From an uncultured Verrucomicrobiota bacterium (GTDB lineage Bacteria > Verrucomicrobiota > Kiritimatiellia > CAIVKH01): a stretch of 64,000 bases of DNA. The notes beneath the pieces are model-generated. The model made no database searches, was not told the DNA's origin, and worked only from the letters and a program-made list of their open reading frames with translations. Of this stretch, positions 37,595 through 45,393 are shown piece by piece; the stretch's first letter is position 1, and each line of letters begins with the position of its first letter. Both the position numbers and the translations under genes were made by a program. Where the stretch lies: contig CALMYG010000081.1 of assembly GCA_937873455.1 (NCBI GenBank), positions 41,571-105,570 of the forward strand. Reading direction: 5' to 3'.

Positions 37595-38230
37595 ATGGAA
37601 CTGCCTACGGTTTCCACGGCCTATCTGTGGTTTGACACCGAGTATTCCACGCTGGAGCTCGGCAAGGCCCGGCTGCTGCAAGTCGCTTTGGTCATTACCG
37701 ATGCCTCGTTGCGCCGGGTTGGTGGTCCCGAGTCGGATATCAATCTGTACCTGCGCATCGATGACGAGGTCAAGGTCAGCCCATGGATCATGGAAACCAT
37801 GCCGGATCTGGTCGCCCAATGCCGCTCCGATGCGGCGGTGGACGTGGAAGAGGCCGACCGCCGTTTGTGCGCGGCGATTGATCGGGCGGTGGTGGTTCCG
37901 CTGGGTGACGATAAAAAGAAACCCATACTGGCCGGCAATAGCATTCATTCCGACTGGTACCTGCTTTTGAAATATTTTCCGGGCATGCGGCAGCGTTTGC
38001 ATTACCGGCATCTCGATGTCACCACCCTCAAGCTGCAATGGCAGGACTATGCCGCCGGCGAAAAGTTTGAGAAAGACGATGTTCGCCTGGTGAAAAAATA
38101 TTTTCCGGATCTGGTCGTCAACGGGCAATCCAAATTGCATGACGCGTATTACGACTGCCAGGCGTCGATCGCCGAGCTGGCCTATTACCGCAAGCGCCTG
38201 TTCAAGCGCCCGGCCTCGGCGGCGTCATGA
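37595..38230 (+). CDS. orn: Oligoribonuclease-like DEDDh exonuclease
   Basis: The 211-residue product is a 3'-5' exoribonuclease of the DEDDh type: D14 and E16 in WFDTEYSTLE, GNSIHSDWYLL, and LHDAYYDCQASIAEL with the final His and Asp. Orn degrades 2-5-nt RNA and, where c-di-GMP is used, pGpG. The first motif has DTEYS rather than the more usual DxExT/S-GL of Orn. GAGGAGCG precedes ATG 37595, and the stop overlaps the dus start. Confidence 0.85.
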   Translation: MELPTVSTAYLWFDTEYSTLELGKARLLQVALVITDASLRRVGGPESDINLYLRIDDEVKVSPWIMETMPDLVAQCRSDAAVDVEEADRRLCAAIDRAVVVPLGDDKKKPILAGNSIHSDWYLLLKYFPGMRQRLHYRHLDVTTLKLQWQDYAAGEKFEKDDVRLVKKYFPDLVVNGQSKLHDAYYDCQASIAELAYYRKRLFKRPASAAS

Positions 38231-39366
38231 TCGATCCGGTAACCTTTCTGGCGCGGCCGCTGGCGTGGGGCAGCTTGACGCTGCCGAACCGCGTATTGCT
38301 CGCTCCGCTGGCCGGCGTGACCGATGTGCCGTTCCGGCGGATTTGCGCCGATTACGGCGCCGGGTTGACCTATGTGGAAATGCTGGTCTCCGTAGCCGTG
38401 ATTTACCACAGCCGCCGGACCTACGAGATGATGAACCGGCACCACTCCGAACAACGATTGGGCGTTCAACTGACCGGAAGAAATGTTGATGAAGTGGTAA
38501 AGGCCGCCGGGATGTTGGATCGCGAGGGCTTCGATACGATCGATATCAATATGGGCTGCCCGGTGCGAAAAGTCGTCCACTCGGGCTCAGGCAGCGCCTT
38601 TCTCAAGGATACCCAGCGGATCAGCGACACCTTGGCCGGCGTCAAAGCGGTGGTCACCCGCCCGCTGAGCGCCAAATGCCGGATCGGATTCACCCGGGAG
38701 GCCCTGAACATCACCGAGGTCGCGCCGCGTATCGCCACCGCCGGGTGCGATGCGATGACCATTCATGGCCGCACCCGCGATTGCACCTACGCCGCCCCGG
38801 TTCAATACGACAAAATTCGCGAGGGCGCCGAGGCGGCCCGCAACCTCCGGCGCGATATGCCGGTTATCGGCAACGGCAACGTGTTCGACCGCCAAACCGC
38901 GGCGCTCATGCTCACCCGAACCGGAGTTGACGGGGTCATGGTCAGTCGGGGCGCGCTGGGCAATCCCTGGCTGTTCGCGGAGTTGACCGATCCCGGATTT
39001 CGCCAGCCGACGATTCGGGAATGGCTGGACGGCGTGTTGCGCCACCTCGATTACCATCAGGAACACTACGGGGACAGCGAATTCGCCGCCCGCGCCATGC
39101 GCAAGCACCTGATCTGGTACGCCAACGGCTTTCCGTATTGCGCCGCATTGCGGGGGTTTTTTAATACGGTAACCTCGCTGGAAGCGGCGAAGGCGGAACT
39201 TTCTTCCTATGCCGCCCGGTACCCGTCCGAGTTGCGACGGTATGAAGATGGATCGGCCCGGGTCTTCAAGGAAGACCCCAAGTACCAGATGGATCGTGAA
39301 ATCGATCGCGGGGTGGGGGACGATGGCGTGGAATCCTCGACATCCGGAAGCTCCACCTGTTATTGA
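38227..39366 (+). CDS. dusB: tRNA-dihydrouridine synthase
   Basis: The 379-residue flavoenzyme reduces specific uridines in the tRNA D-loop. RVLLAPLAGVTDVPFRRI starts the TIM barrel, the catalytic Cys is in NMGCPVRKV, and MTIHGRTRDCTY and LGNPWLFAEL are the FMN-binding blocks. The architecture is DusB-like, though the subfamily (A/B/C) is inferred. It overlaps orn by ATGA. Confidence 0.9.
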   Translation: MIDPVTFLARPLAWGSLTLPNRVLLAPLAGVTDVPFRRICADYGAGLTYVEMLVSVAVIYHSRRTYEMMNRHHSEQRLGVQLTGRNVDEVVKAAGMLDREGFDTIDINMGCPVRKVVHSGSGSAFLKDTQRISDTLAGVKAVVTRPLSAKCRIGFTREALNITEVAPRIATAGCDAMTIHGRTRDCTYAAPVQYDKIREGAEAARNLRRDMPVIGNGNVFDRQTAALMLTRTGVDGVMVSRGALGNPWLFAELTDPGFRQPTIREWLDGVLRHLDYHQEHYGDSEFAARAMRKHLIWYANGFPYCAALRGFFNTVTSLEAAKAELSSYAARYPSELRRYEDGSARVFKEDPKYQMDREIDRGVGDDGVESSTSGSSTCY

Positions 39367-39411
39367 ATGGTTGACGGCGCTCCGGCGTCAAAGAACTAAA
39401 AGGAGCCTACA

Positions 39412-39759
39412 ATGAACCGATACGTATGGTTATGCTGGTGCCTGATGATGGTGTTGGGTCCGGTCGCATGGGCGGATCGGGGTTGGACCGTGGTTGGTCA
39501 GGAACGGGCGGGAAGTGAAAGCAAATCGTTTTCCGTTAACCAGCCGGTTTCCAAAGTCGCCATTGCCTGTATCGAAGGACAGATCACCGTTCAATCGGTT
39601 GTCGTAGTCGATGGCGATCGTCGCACGCCTTTCCAGGTCGCGAACAAAATCAAGAGCGGAGAGACCCAGCAGGTCTCGGTGGGCGACAAGGTTCAGGTCG
39701 GCCGCCTCATGGTTCAGGTGGAAGGGCAAGGCCGGTACGAGGTGCGGGTGCGGCGGTAG
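39412..39759 (+). CDS. Small exported protein of unknown function
   Basis: The 115-residue product has a signal peptide (about residues 1-22, ending VAWA) and a mature domain of about 90 residues rich in Val, with beta-strand periodicity. No family is recognised. AAAAGGAG lies 7 bases before the ATG, so the start is well supported. It ends convergent with the next gene, near a small CGGTA/TACCG inverted repeat. Confidence 0.6.
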   Translation: MNRYVWLCWCLMMVLGPVAWADRGWTVVGQERAGSESKSFSVNQPVSKVAIACIEGQITVQSVVVVDGDRRTPFQVANKIKSGETQQVSVGDKVQVGRLMVQVEGQGRYEVRVRR

Positions 39760-39762
39760 TCG

Positions 39763-40263
39763 TTACCGAGGGATCGGTTCCAGGACCCGCTCCTTGTCCA
39801 GGGCGATGCGTTGCCCGGAGAAAAATTCCAGACGGATGTGGTCCGGTTCAAAGCGGTAGAGCCGATCCCGTCCACGGCGTCCCGTATCCGGCCATTCGTG
39901 AAAGGCGGCGTGGTAGCGGTCGAGGCTGTCGTGATCGCCGGGGTCAACCCGGCGCAACATCCCGGTCGCAATAACCAGTGTTAATTCGTTGCCTTCGCCG
40001 TCCACTTCATGCACCAGGCGGAGTTCCATCGTGGTGTTGCTTAGAATGAGGTGATGGTGGGGATTCTCGCTGCGGTAGAGAATAAGGGGTAAGCCGCGGC
40101 GATCCGGCACGTAGGATACCTCCGAGCTGAACGCATAGCGGGCGCAACCGCCGGTTGCCAGGGTCAATACCGCGGTGCGACCACCTTGAAGGAGCGCCCG
40201 GGCCTGATCTGCCCAGCAAGCGCGAGCAGCCTGTTCATGTTCATCTGGTATTTCAGCATCCAT
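39763..40263 (-). CDS. Pyridoxamine 5'-phosphate oxidase-like FMN-binding protein
   Basis: The 166-residue product resembles the HugZ/PNPOx-like split-barrel family: LTLATGGCARYAFSSEVSYVPDRRGLPLILYRSENPHHHLILSNTTMELRL covers the flavin-binding barrel. A C-terminal segment follows (RRGRDRLYRFEPDHIRLEFF). Members bind FMN or heme, and roles range from haem breakdown to flavin reduction. Specific activity cannot be told. It is divergent from psuG, starts only about 38 bases apart. Confidence 0.75.
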   Translation of the reverse strand: MDAEIPDEHEQAARACWADQARALLQGGRTAVLTLATGGCARYAFSSEVSYVPDRRGLPLILYRSENPHHHLILSNTTMELRLVHEVDGEGNELTLVIATGMLRRVDPGDHDSLDRYHAAFHEWPDTGRRGRDRLYRFEPDHIRLEFFSGQRIALDKERVLEPIPR

Positions 40264-40300
40264 GAGGTTATCCTACTGTGTTGTCGTCGGGATGCAACGT

Positions 40301-41200
40301 ATGAAGCCTATAATCGTGGAAATGGAAGTAGCCGGGGCGCTTGCCGCCGCCCGGCCGGTGGTTGCTCTGGAAAGCACGCTGATCACACACGGCCTTCCCC
40401 GTCCGGAAAATGCGGCGGCCGGCCGGATGATGGAGCACGAAGTCCGGGCCTCCGGCGCTGTTCCCGCAACCATCGCGCTTCTGGATGGTCAGTGCCGGGT
40501 AGGCCTTCCGTCCGATGCACTTGACCGGTTGGCCGCCATGTCCGATGCCCGCAAGTGCAGCGTGCGAGATTTGCCCATTGCCATCGCCCGTGGCGAATGC
40601 GGGGGCACGACGGTTGCGGCAACAATGTTCCTGGCTCATGCCGCCGGAATTCCTGTATTCGCCACCGGCGGTATCGGCGGTGTGCATCGCGGCCATCCGC
40701 ACGATGTCAGCGCCGACTTGACCGCCTTGGGAGAGATTCCCATCACCGTGGTCTGCGCGGGCGCCAAATCCATACTCGACCTGCCGCTTACGTTAGAGGT
40801 TCTGGAAACCCGGGGCGTCACCCTGGTCGGCTATCGAACCGACACCTTCCCCGCTTTCTACACGCGCAGTTCCGGGTTGCCGGTCGATGTGACGGCCGAT
40901 TCTCCGCGCGAAGTTGCGGCGATCATTCGCGCCCGCGACGAGGCGGGATTAAAAACGGCGGTCCTGGTGGTGGCGCCGGTCCCGGCGTCGGAAGCCTTGG
41001 CGGAGGAAGAGGCGGAGTCCGCGATTGCCGCCGCTCTTGCCGAGGCGAATGCTCGCGGTATTGTCGGCAAAGCGGTTACCCCGTTTCTGCTGGCCCGGGT
41101 CAGTGAATTAACCGGGGCGCGCAGCAAAACCGCCAATCTGGCGTTGTTGCGCAACAATGCCCGTTTGGCCGCGGAAATTGCCGTGGCCCTGGTTGGTTAA
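40301..41200 (+). CDS. psuG: Pseudouridine-5'-phosphate glycosidase
   Basis: The 299-residue enzyme cleaves pseudouridine 5'-phosphate to uracil and ribose 5-phosphate. Family blocks are RPVVALESTLITHGLP, GAVPATIALLDG, GGTTVAATMFLAHAAGIPVFATGGIGGVHRG, and the C-terminal KAVTPFLLARVSELTG. No psuK kinase is adjacent. Several in-frame ATGs exist; 40301 is chosen, with 40262 (overlapping the divergent gene) and 40322 as alternatives. Confidence 0.9.
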   Translation: MKPIIVEMEVAGALAAARPVVALESTLITHGLPRPENAAAGRMMEHEVRASGAVPATIALLDGQCRVGLPSDALDRLAAMSDARKCSVRDLPIAIARGECGGTTVAATMFLAHAAGIPVFATGGIGGVHRGHPHDVSADLTALGEIPITVVCAGAKSILDLPLTLEVLETRGVTLVGYRTDTFPAFYTRSSGLPVDVTADSPREVAAIIRARDEAGLKTAVLVVAPVPASEALAEEEAESAIAAALAEANARGIVGKAVTPFLLARVSELTGARSKTANLALLRNNARLAAEIAVALVG

Positions 41201-41856
41201 GCGTCCTTACGCGTTGCCCCGAATCCAAGATTGAATTCCCGCGTGATCAGGGCGTCAAGAAATGTGCGGTCATGCGATACCACGATCATGGATTGAGGCA
41301 GTTCGGCTAGCAGGTTCAACATCCGGGTTCGGGATGCCTCATCCAGTCCGTTGGTGGGCTCATCCAGCAGCAGGACATCCGGCTTCATCGCCAGAACGGC
41401 GGCGAGGGAAACCAGACGTTTTTCGCCTTCGGACAGGTGATAGGTCACCCGGGACGCGAAATCCGTAAGGTTTAGCATGGCCAGGGTGTCCGCCACGATG
41501 GTCATCACGGTGTCCCGGGAATATCCCTGATTAAACGGGCCGAACGCGACTTCCTCGGCCACGGTCGGGCAGAAGAGTTGGTCGTCCGGATTTTGAAAAA
41601 GGTAACCGACGCGTCCGCGAATGCCGGTGAAATCCGACTCGCGCTCCGCGGGCTTTCCAAACCACCGCAGGCGACCGGCAGTCGGGCGATGAAACCCCAA
41701 GAGAATATTGAACAACGTGGTTTTTCCCGAGCCGTTAGGCCCGGTAATTCCAAGGCGTTCTCCAGCGTTCAAGGCGAGCGAAAGGTTGGTGAAGATCAGC
41801 GGTTGCCGGGCAAAACCGTATTGCAAATGCTCCACCACTAAAACCGGTATGTTCAT
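41197..41856 (-). CDS. cbiO: Energy-coupling factor (ECF) ABC transporter ATPase
   Basis: The 219-residue ATPase has Walker A ITGPNGSGKTTLF, signature LSEGEKRLVSLA, Walker B VLLLDEPTNGLD and a switch His (VSHD). It belongs to the CbiO/EcfA type that powers metal import with CbiQ and CbiM. GGAGG lies 9 bases upstream of ATG 41856. Its start overlaps the cbiQ stop (ATGA), and its stop overlaps that of psuG by 4 bases. Confidence 0.9.
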   Translation of the reverse strand: MNIPVLVVEHLQYGFARQPLIFTNLSLALNAGERLGITGPNGSGKTTLFNILLGFHRPTAGRLRWFGKPAERESDFTGIRGRVGYLFQNPDDQLFCPTVAEEVAFGPFNQGYSRDTVMTIVADTLAMLNLTDFASRVTYHLSEGEKRLVSLAAVLAMKPDVLLLDEPTNGLDEASRTRMLNLLAELPQSMIVVSHDRTFLDALITREFNLGFGATRKDA

Positions 41857-42605
41857 CCCCACGGCCTCCAACCGAGCAGCGCCACGGCAAAAACTCCCGA
41901 GGCTCCGAGAAACACAAGGTCGGGCGTACGATAGTGGAAATGTTCAAAAAGGTAAAATTCGCCGCGGTATCCGCGGCACTTCATGGCCCGCAGCGTGCGT
42001 TCGCTACGATCGAGGCTGCGTACCATCAAGCCGCCAATGAGGTGGCCATAGCCGATGAGGGCGCGACGTGAAGCCGAGGGACGAAAGCCGCGGGCCAGCA
42101 TCGCGGTGTGGAGCGTCTGGAGTTCGCGGCGCAGCATATCGAAGTAGCGAATGGCAAAGGAGTATAGCTGCACGATCTTGCCCGGAACACGGAGGTGGAT
42201 CAGCGCATGACCGAGCGCCGTTGGTTCAATGGTGCCGACCAACGCCATCATCAGCATGGCCGCGGCCGAAGCGCGGGCGGCGATGCGCAAGGCTTCCGGC
42301 AGGAGTTCAGGCGCGTAGGTCAAGGCGGGTTCGGGGACCAGGTGGAAACGCATCGGTAAAAAAAGCGCCAGCATCACGACCAGCCCGGCCAGCGTGGAAA
42401 GTCGGATCCACAAATGCCGCCAGGTAAAACGCGCCATGATCAGGAGTCCCAGTGCCATGCCGACTCCGGTCAGCAGGCTGGCCGGGTCATCCACGCTGAT
42501 GACCGCTCCGGCCAAGACCAAGGCGGCGATCAGCCGGGCGCGCGGGTCCAGCCGGTGAATCCACGATCGCGCCTCGTAGGGGGCCAGCCAGTCAACCGGA
42601 CGCAT
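41853..42605 (-). CDS. cbiQ: ECF transporter T component
   Basis: The 250-residue membrane protein is the transmembrane coupling subunit. It has five or six hydrophobic helices and the two cytoplasmic coupling motifs, ARGFRP and KCRGYRG, that contact the ATPases. It overlaps cbiM by 14 bases and cbiO by ATGA, consistent with one operon. Confidence 0.9.
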   Translation of the reverse strand: MRPVDWLAPYEARSWIHRLDPRARLIAALVLAGAVISVDDPASLLTGVGMALGLLIMARFTWRHLWIRLSTLAGLVVMLALFLPMRFHLVPEPALTYAPELLPEALRIAARASAAAMLMMALVGTIEPTALGHALIHLRVPGKIVQLYSFAIRYFDMLRRELQTLHTAMLARGFRPSASRRALIGYGHLIGGLMVRSLDRSERTLRAMKCRGYRGEFYLFEHFHYRTPDLVFLGASGVFAVALLGWRPWG

Positions 42606-43218
42606 GATCGGACTCCATCAGAAACACTTCGGGTTTCACCCGCGCCAGGAAACGAATCACCGCTCCGGTCACCAGCGCCTCCATGACCAACAGGGGCAGG
42701 TTGGCCGTCGCAATTACCACCGCAACCGACTCGTACTTTTCGCCCGAACCGCGTAATGCCGCCACCATCAAAGCCGTCGCTCCGCCGATACCCAGCATGC
42801 CGGCGGCGGCTCCATAAATGAAAGTTTGCGTTCCAGACGTGCAAGCCCCGCGCAATTTCCGGTGGAGCAAGCTGTGGGCGATCCATCCGGGCAACGCCAT
42901 GATTGCGGTATTTACACCCAGCGTGTAAAGCCCGCCGAATCCGAACATGACGGCTTGCAGGGCCAGCGCGATAAGCATCGCCGGGAAAATCAACGACCCC
43001 AGCAGGAGGCCGGCCAGTCCGTTTAATACCAGATGCCACTGGGTCGGCCCGATGGGTATATGTATGAGAGCGGCGATAAACAACGCGGTGGTCATCAGCG
43101 CGGTTTTGGGAATATCCTCCGGGGTAAGGCGGCGCAACCCGATGGCGATACCGCCGACCGCCAAGCTGGTGCCGGTAATCCATACCGGAAGAGAGATGAC
43201 GCCGTCGGCCAGATGCAT
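42592..43218 (-). CDS. cbiM: ECF transporter S component, CbiM/NikM type
   Basis: The 208-residue substrate-binding membrane protein begins MHLADG, the metal-coordinating N-terminus found in CbiM/NikM, where Met1 and His2 bind Co2+ or Ni2+. LIHIPIGPTQWHLVLNG supplies the next His ligand. With nikR directly upstream the substrate is more likely nickel than cobalt. No separate CbiN/NikN gene is seen, and no fusion is apparent. Confidence 0.88.
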   Translation of the reverse strand: MHLADGVISLPVWITGTSLAVGGIAIGLRRLTPEDIPKTALMTTALFIAALIHIPIGPTQWHLVLNGLAGLLLGSLIFPAMLIALALQAVMFGFGGLYTLGVNTAIMALPGWIAHSLLHRKLRGACTSGTQTFIYGAAAGMLGIGGATALMVAALRGSGEKYESVAVVIATANLPLLVMEALVTGAVIRFLARVKPEVFLMESDHASG

Positions 43219-43230
43219 CAGGTTCTCCGG

Positions 43231-43641
43231 TTACGACAGCGATGCGCCGGCGCTGCTCATGGTCAGCGAGCCGTCTTTTACGCCGCGTAGCGCAATCAGC
43301 GATTCCGCCAGCGATTGCACCCGTGATGCCTTGCCCCGGGCAATGATGACCTCCAGGCAATCGTGTTTTCCCAGGTGGATATGGGTGGTGGACACGACAA
43401 GGTGGTGGTGGTCGTGTTGCAATTCGGTCATGGTGTCCTGCAACTGGCGTTGGTGGTGATTAAACACCAGTGTGACCACCCCGACCACCTCTTCGTCGGC
43501 GTCCCACTCCTGCCGGATGAGCGCTTTGCGGATCAAATCGCGAATGGCTTCAGACCGGTTGCGGTATTTCTTTGCCTTGATATGGCGATCAAACGCAGCG
43601 ATCAATTTGCGGTCGATGGAAATCGAAAAACGTTCAAGCAT
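43231..43641 (-). CDS. nikR: Nickel-responsive regulator NikR
   Basis: The 136-residue protein has an N-terminal ribbon-helix-helix DNA-binding domain (RFSISIDRKLIAAFDRHI) and a C-terminal ACT-like metal domain. The four nickel ligands of E. coli NikR are present at the same numbers: H76, H87, H89 and C95. It is expected to repress nickel uptake when Ni is sufficient, and the cbiMQO genes follow in the same direction. GAGGGG precedes the ATG. Two overlapping palindromes lie 55-80 bases upstream. Confidence 0.92.
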   Translation of the reverse strand: MLERFSISIDRKLIAAFDRHIKAKKYRNRSEAIRDLIRKALIRQEWDADEEVVGVVTLVFNHHQRQLQDTMTELQHDHHHLVVSTTHIHLGKHDCLEVIIARGKASRVQSLAESLIALRGVKDGSLTMSSAGASLS

Positions 43642-43652
43642 ACAAACCCCTC

Positions 43653-43678
43653 TTGCCGGGGAAGGCGCCTGCCGGCAA
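43653..43678 (-). other. Leader hairpin upstream of nikR
   Basis: TTGCCGG (43653-43659) and CCGGCAA (43672-43678) are inverted, forming a stem in the 5' leader just before the Shine-Dalgarno sequence. Confidence 0.35.
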
Positions 43679-43696
43679 AAATAACACTAATGCAGT

Positions 43697-43719
43697 CATC
43701 GTAACACGATGTTATCGTG
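43697..43719. promoter_or_regulatory. Candidate NikR operator
   Basis: Two overlapping palindromes occur here: CATCGT-aac-ACGATG (43697-43711) and CACGAT-gtt-ATCGTG (43705-43719). A GTAACAC (43701-43707) matches the half-site of NikR boxes described in delta-proteobacteria (GTGTTAC-N13/14-GTAACAC), but its partner here (ATAACAC, 43681-43687) is in direct orientation. Confidence 0.45.
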
Positions 43720-43761
43720 CCGCACGGAAATTGCAACGCCAAGAATCGACGCCGGGGTTGA

Positions 43762-45312
43762 TCAGTCGCGGTGATCGACGCCGCGTTCCTGTTCCCCGGC
43801 GACCCGGAGTTCGCGCTTCAGCACTTTACCGGCGGCGTTGCGGGGCAACGCATCCATAAAGCGCACGGTGCGGGGAATTTCGTGGCGACCCAGATGTTCG
43901 CGGCAGTATTGTCGGAGACCGGCTTCGGTAAGGGTGGCGCCCTCTTTGACCACGACATGCGCGACCGCGCGTTCGCCGTGCAGGGCGTCGGGTTGTCCGA
44001 CTACCGCCGCTTCCTTGATCGCCGGATGTTTAAACAGAACCTCTTCAATTACCCGGGGGTACACGTTCATCCCGTTGACAATGATCATGTCTTTCTTTCG
44101 GTCGACAATGTAGAAATACGCATCCTGATCAACATAACCGAGGTCGCCGGTTTTGAACCATTCGCCCCAAAAGGAATCGCGGGTGTCGTCAGGGCGTTTC
44201 CAGTAGCCTTTCATGACGTTGGGGCCCCGGACACAAATTTCGCCGATTTCGCCGTCTGGAAGTTCGCGACCCTCGTCGTCCATGATCTTCATTTCGACAT
44301 CGGGGATGACCCGTCCGACCGAACCGATCTTGCGTTCACCGCCGATCGGATTCACGCAGGTGCATGGCGAGCATTCGGTTGGTCCGTCGCCCTCGTAAAT
44401 GAATTTACCGAACTTTTGCTCGAATTGCCGCATAACTTCGGCGGGCAACGCCGCGCCGCCGGAAATGCAGAACTTCAACGAGGCAAATTTGGCGACCTCG
44501 GATTCGGGAAGCCGCAGCAGGACATTGTACATGCTGGGAACGGCGGGTAGAATGGTGACCCCTTCCGACTGAACCGTGTCGGCTATGAGTTGCGGGTCAA
44601 ATTTCGGCACGGGGATAAGGGTGCAGCCATTCAGCAGCGGGAAAATCATGCCGACCGTGGCGGCAAAGGCATGGAACATCGGCAAGACGACCAGAAGGAC
44701 ATCATGGCCGGGCTCCAACCGGAGAGCGACGCTGATGCTGTTTGCATTGCTGGCCAGGTTGCGATGGGTGAGCATGGCGCCTTTGGGATAGCCGGTGGTT
44801 CCCGAGGTGTAAATGATGGCGGCGAGATCGTTATCCGGATCTAGCGTGAGGGCGGGGGGCGGTTCATCGGCGGCGATGAGGTCATTCCAGTCGCCGTCGG
44901 CCGGGTCGATGGGTGAACTTCCAATTCGCCAGATCGTGGTTTCCACGGGCAGCAACGCGCGAATTTCCCGCACCGCATCGCCGAACGGATCGGAATAGAT
45001 AAGCCCGGAGACGCCGGCGTCGTTCAGGATGTAGGCGACTTCCTTGGGGTTGAGGAGCAGATTGATCGGAACCACGGTGGCTCCGGCCTTGAGGATGCCA
45101 AAATAAGCGGCGGCGAAGGTGTCGCTGTTGACGGCATACAGGCCAATACGGTCGCCCGGCCGTATGCCGGCGCGCGCCAATCCGGCGGCGGCGCGATCGG
45201 TAAGGGTATAAAATTCGCCGTGGGAGGTGGTCCGTCCGGCGAATACGATGGCCCGGTGTTCGGGATAGGCGGCGGCGGATGCTTTCAGGGCGTCGACCAA
45301 GTTATGCAGCAT
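43762..45312 (-). CDS. Acyl-CoA synthetase (AMP-forming, FadD-like)
   Basis: The 516-residue enzyme adenylates a carboxylic acid and transfers it to CoA. The P-loop IIYTSGTTGYPKGAM, the A5-type EGDGPTE, the A8 region KTGDLGYVDQDAYFYIVDRKKDMI and the C-terminal catalytic Lys in NAAGKVLKREL are present. Length favours a medium- to long-chain fatty-acid ligase, but the substrate is inferred. GAGGAG lies upstream. Confidence 0.85.
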   Translation of the reverse strand: MLHNLVDALKASAAAYPEHRAIVFAGRTTSHGEFYTLTDRAAAGLARAGIRPGDRIGLYAVNSDTFAAAYFGILKAGATVVPINLLLNPKEVAYILNDAGVSGLIYSDPFGDAVREIRALLPVETTIWRIGSSPIDPADGDWNDLIAADEPPPALTLDPDNDLAAIIYTSGTTGYPKGAMLTHRNLASNANSISVALRLEPGHDVLLVVLPMFHAFAATVGMIFPLLNGCTLIPVPKFDPQLIADTVQSEGVTILPAVPSMYNVLLRLPESEVAKFASLKFCISGGAALPAEVMRQFEQKFGKFIYEGDGPTECSPCTCVNPIGGERKIGSVGRVIPDVEMKIMDDEGRELPDGEIGEICVRGPNVMKGYWKRPDDTRDSFWGEWFKTGDLGYVDQDAYFYIVDRKKDMIIVNGMNVYPRVIEEVLFKHPAIKEAAVVGQPDALHGERAVAHVVVKEGATLTEAGLRQYCREHLGRHEIPRTVRFMDALPRNAAGKVLKRELRVAGEQERGVDHRD

Positions 45313-45393
45313 GGCGATATTCTCCTCGGAGTGGCGATGGAAGGTGGCGGGACCCGATCACGAATGCGATCCGTCGCCTTATTCGTTGCCCGG

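Noticed and set aside
43762..43800. CbiN hidden upstream or downstream of cbiM
   Set aside because: No short two-helix frame is seen next to cbiM, and the flanks are filled by nikR and cbiQ.
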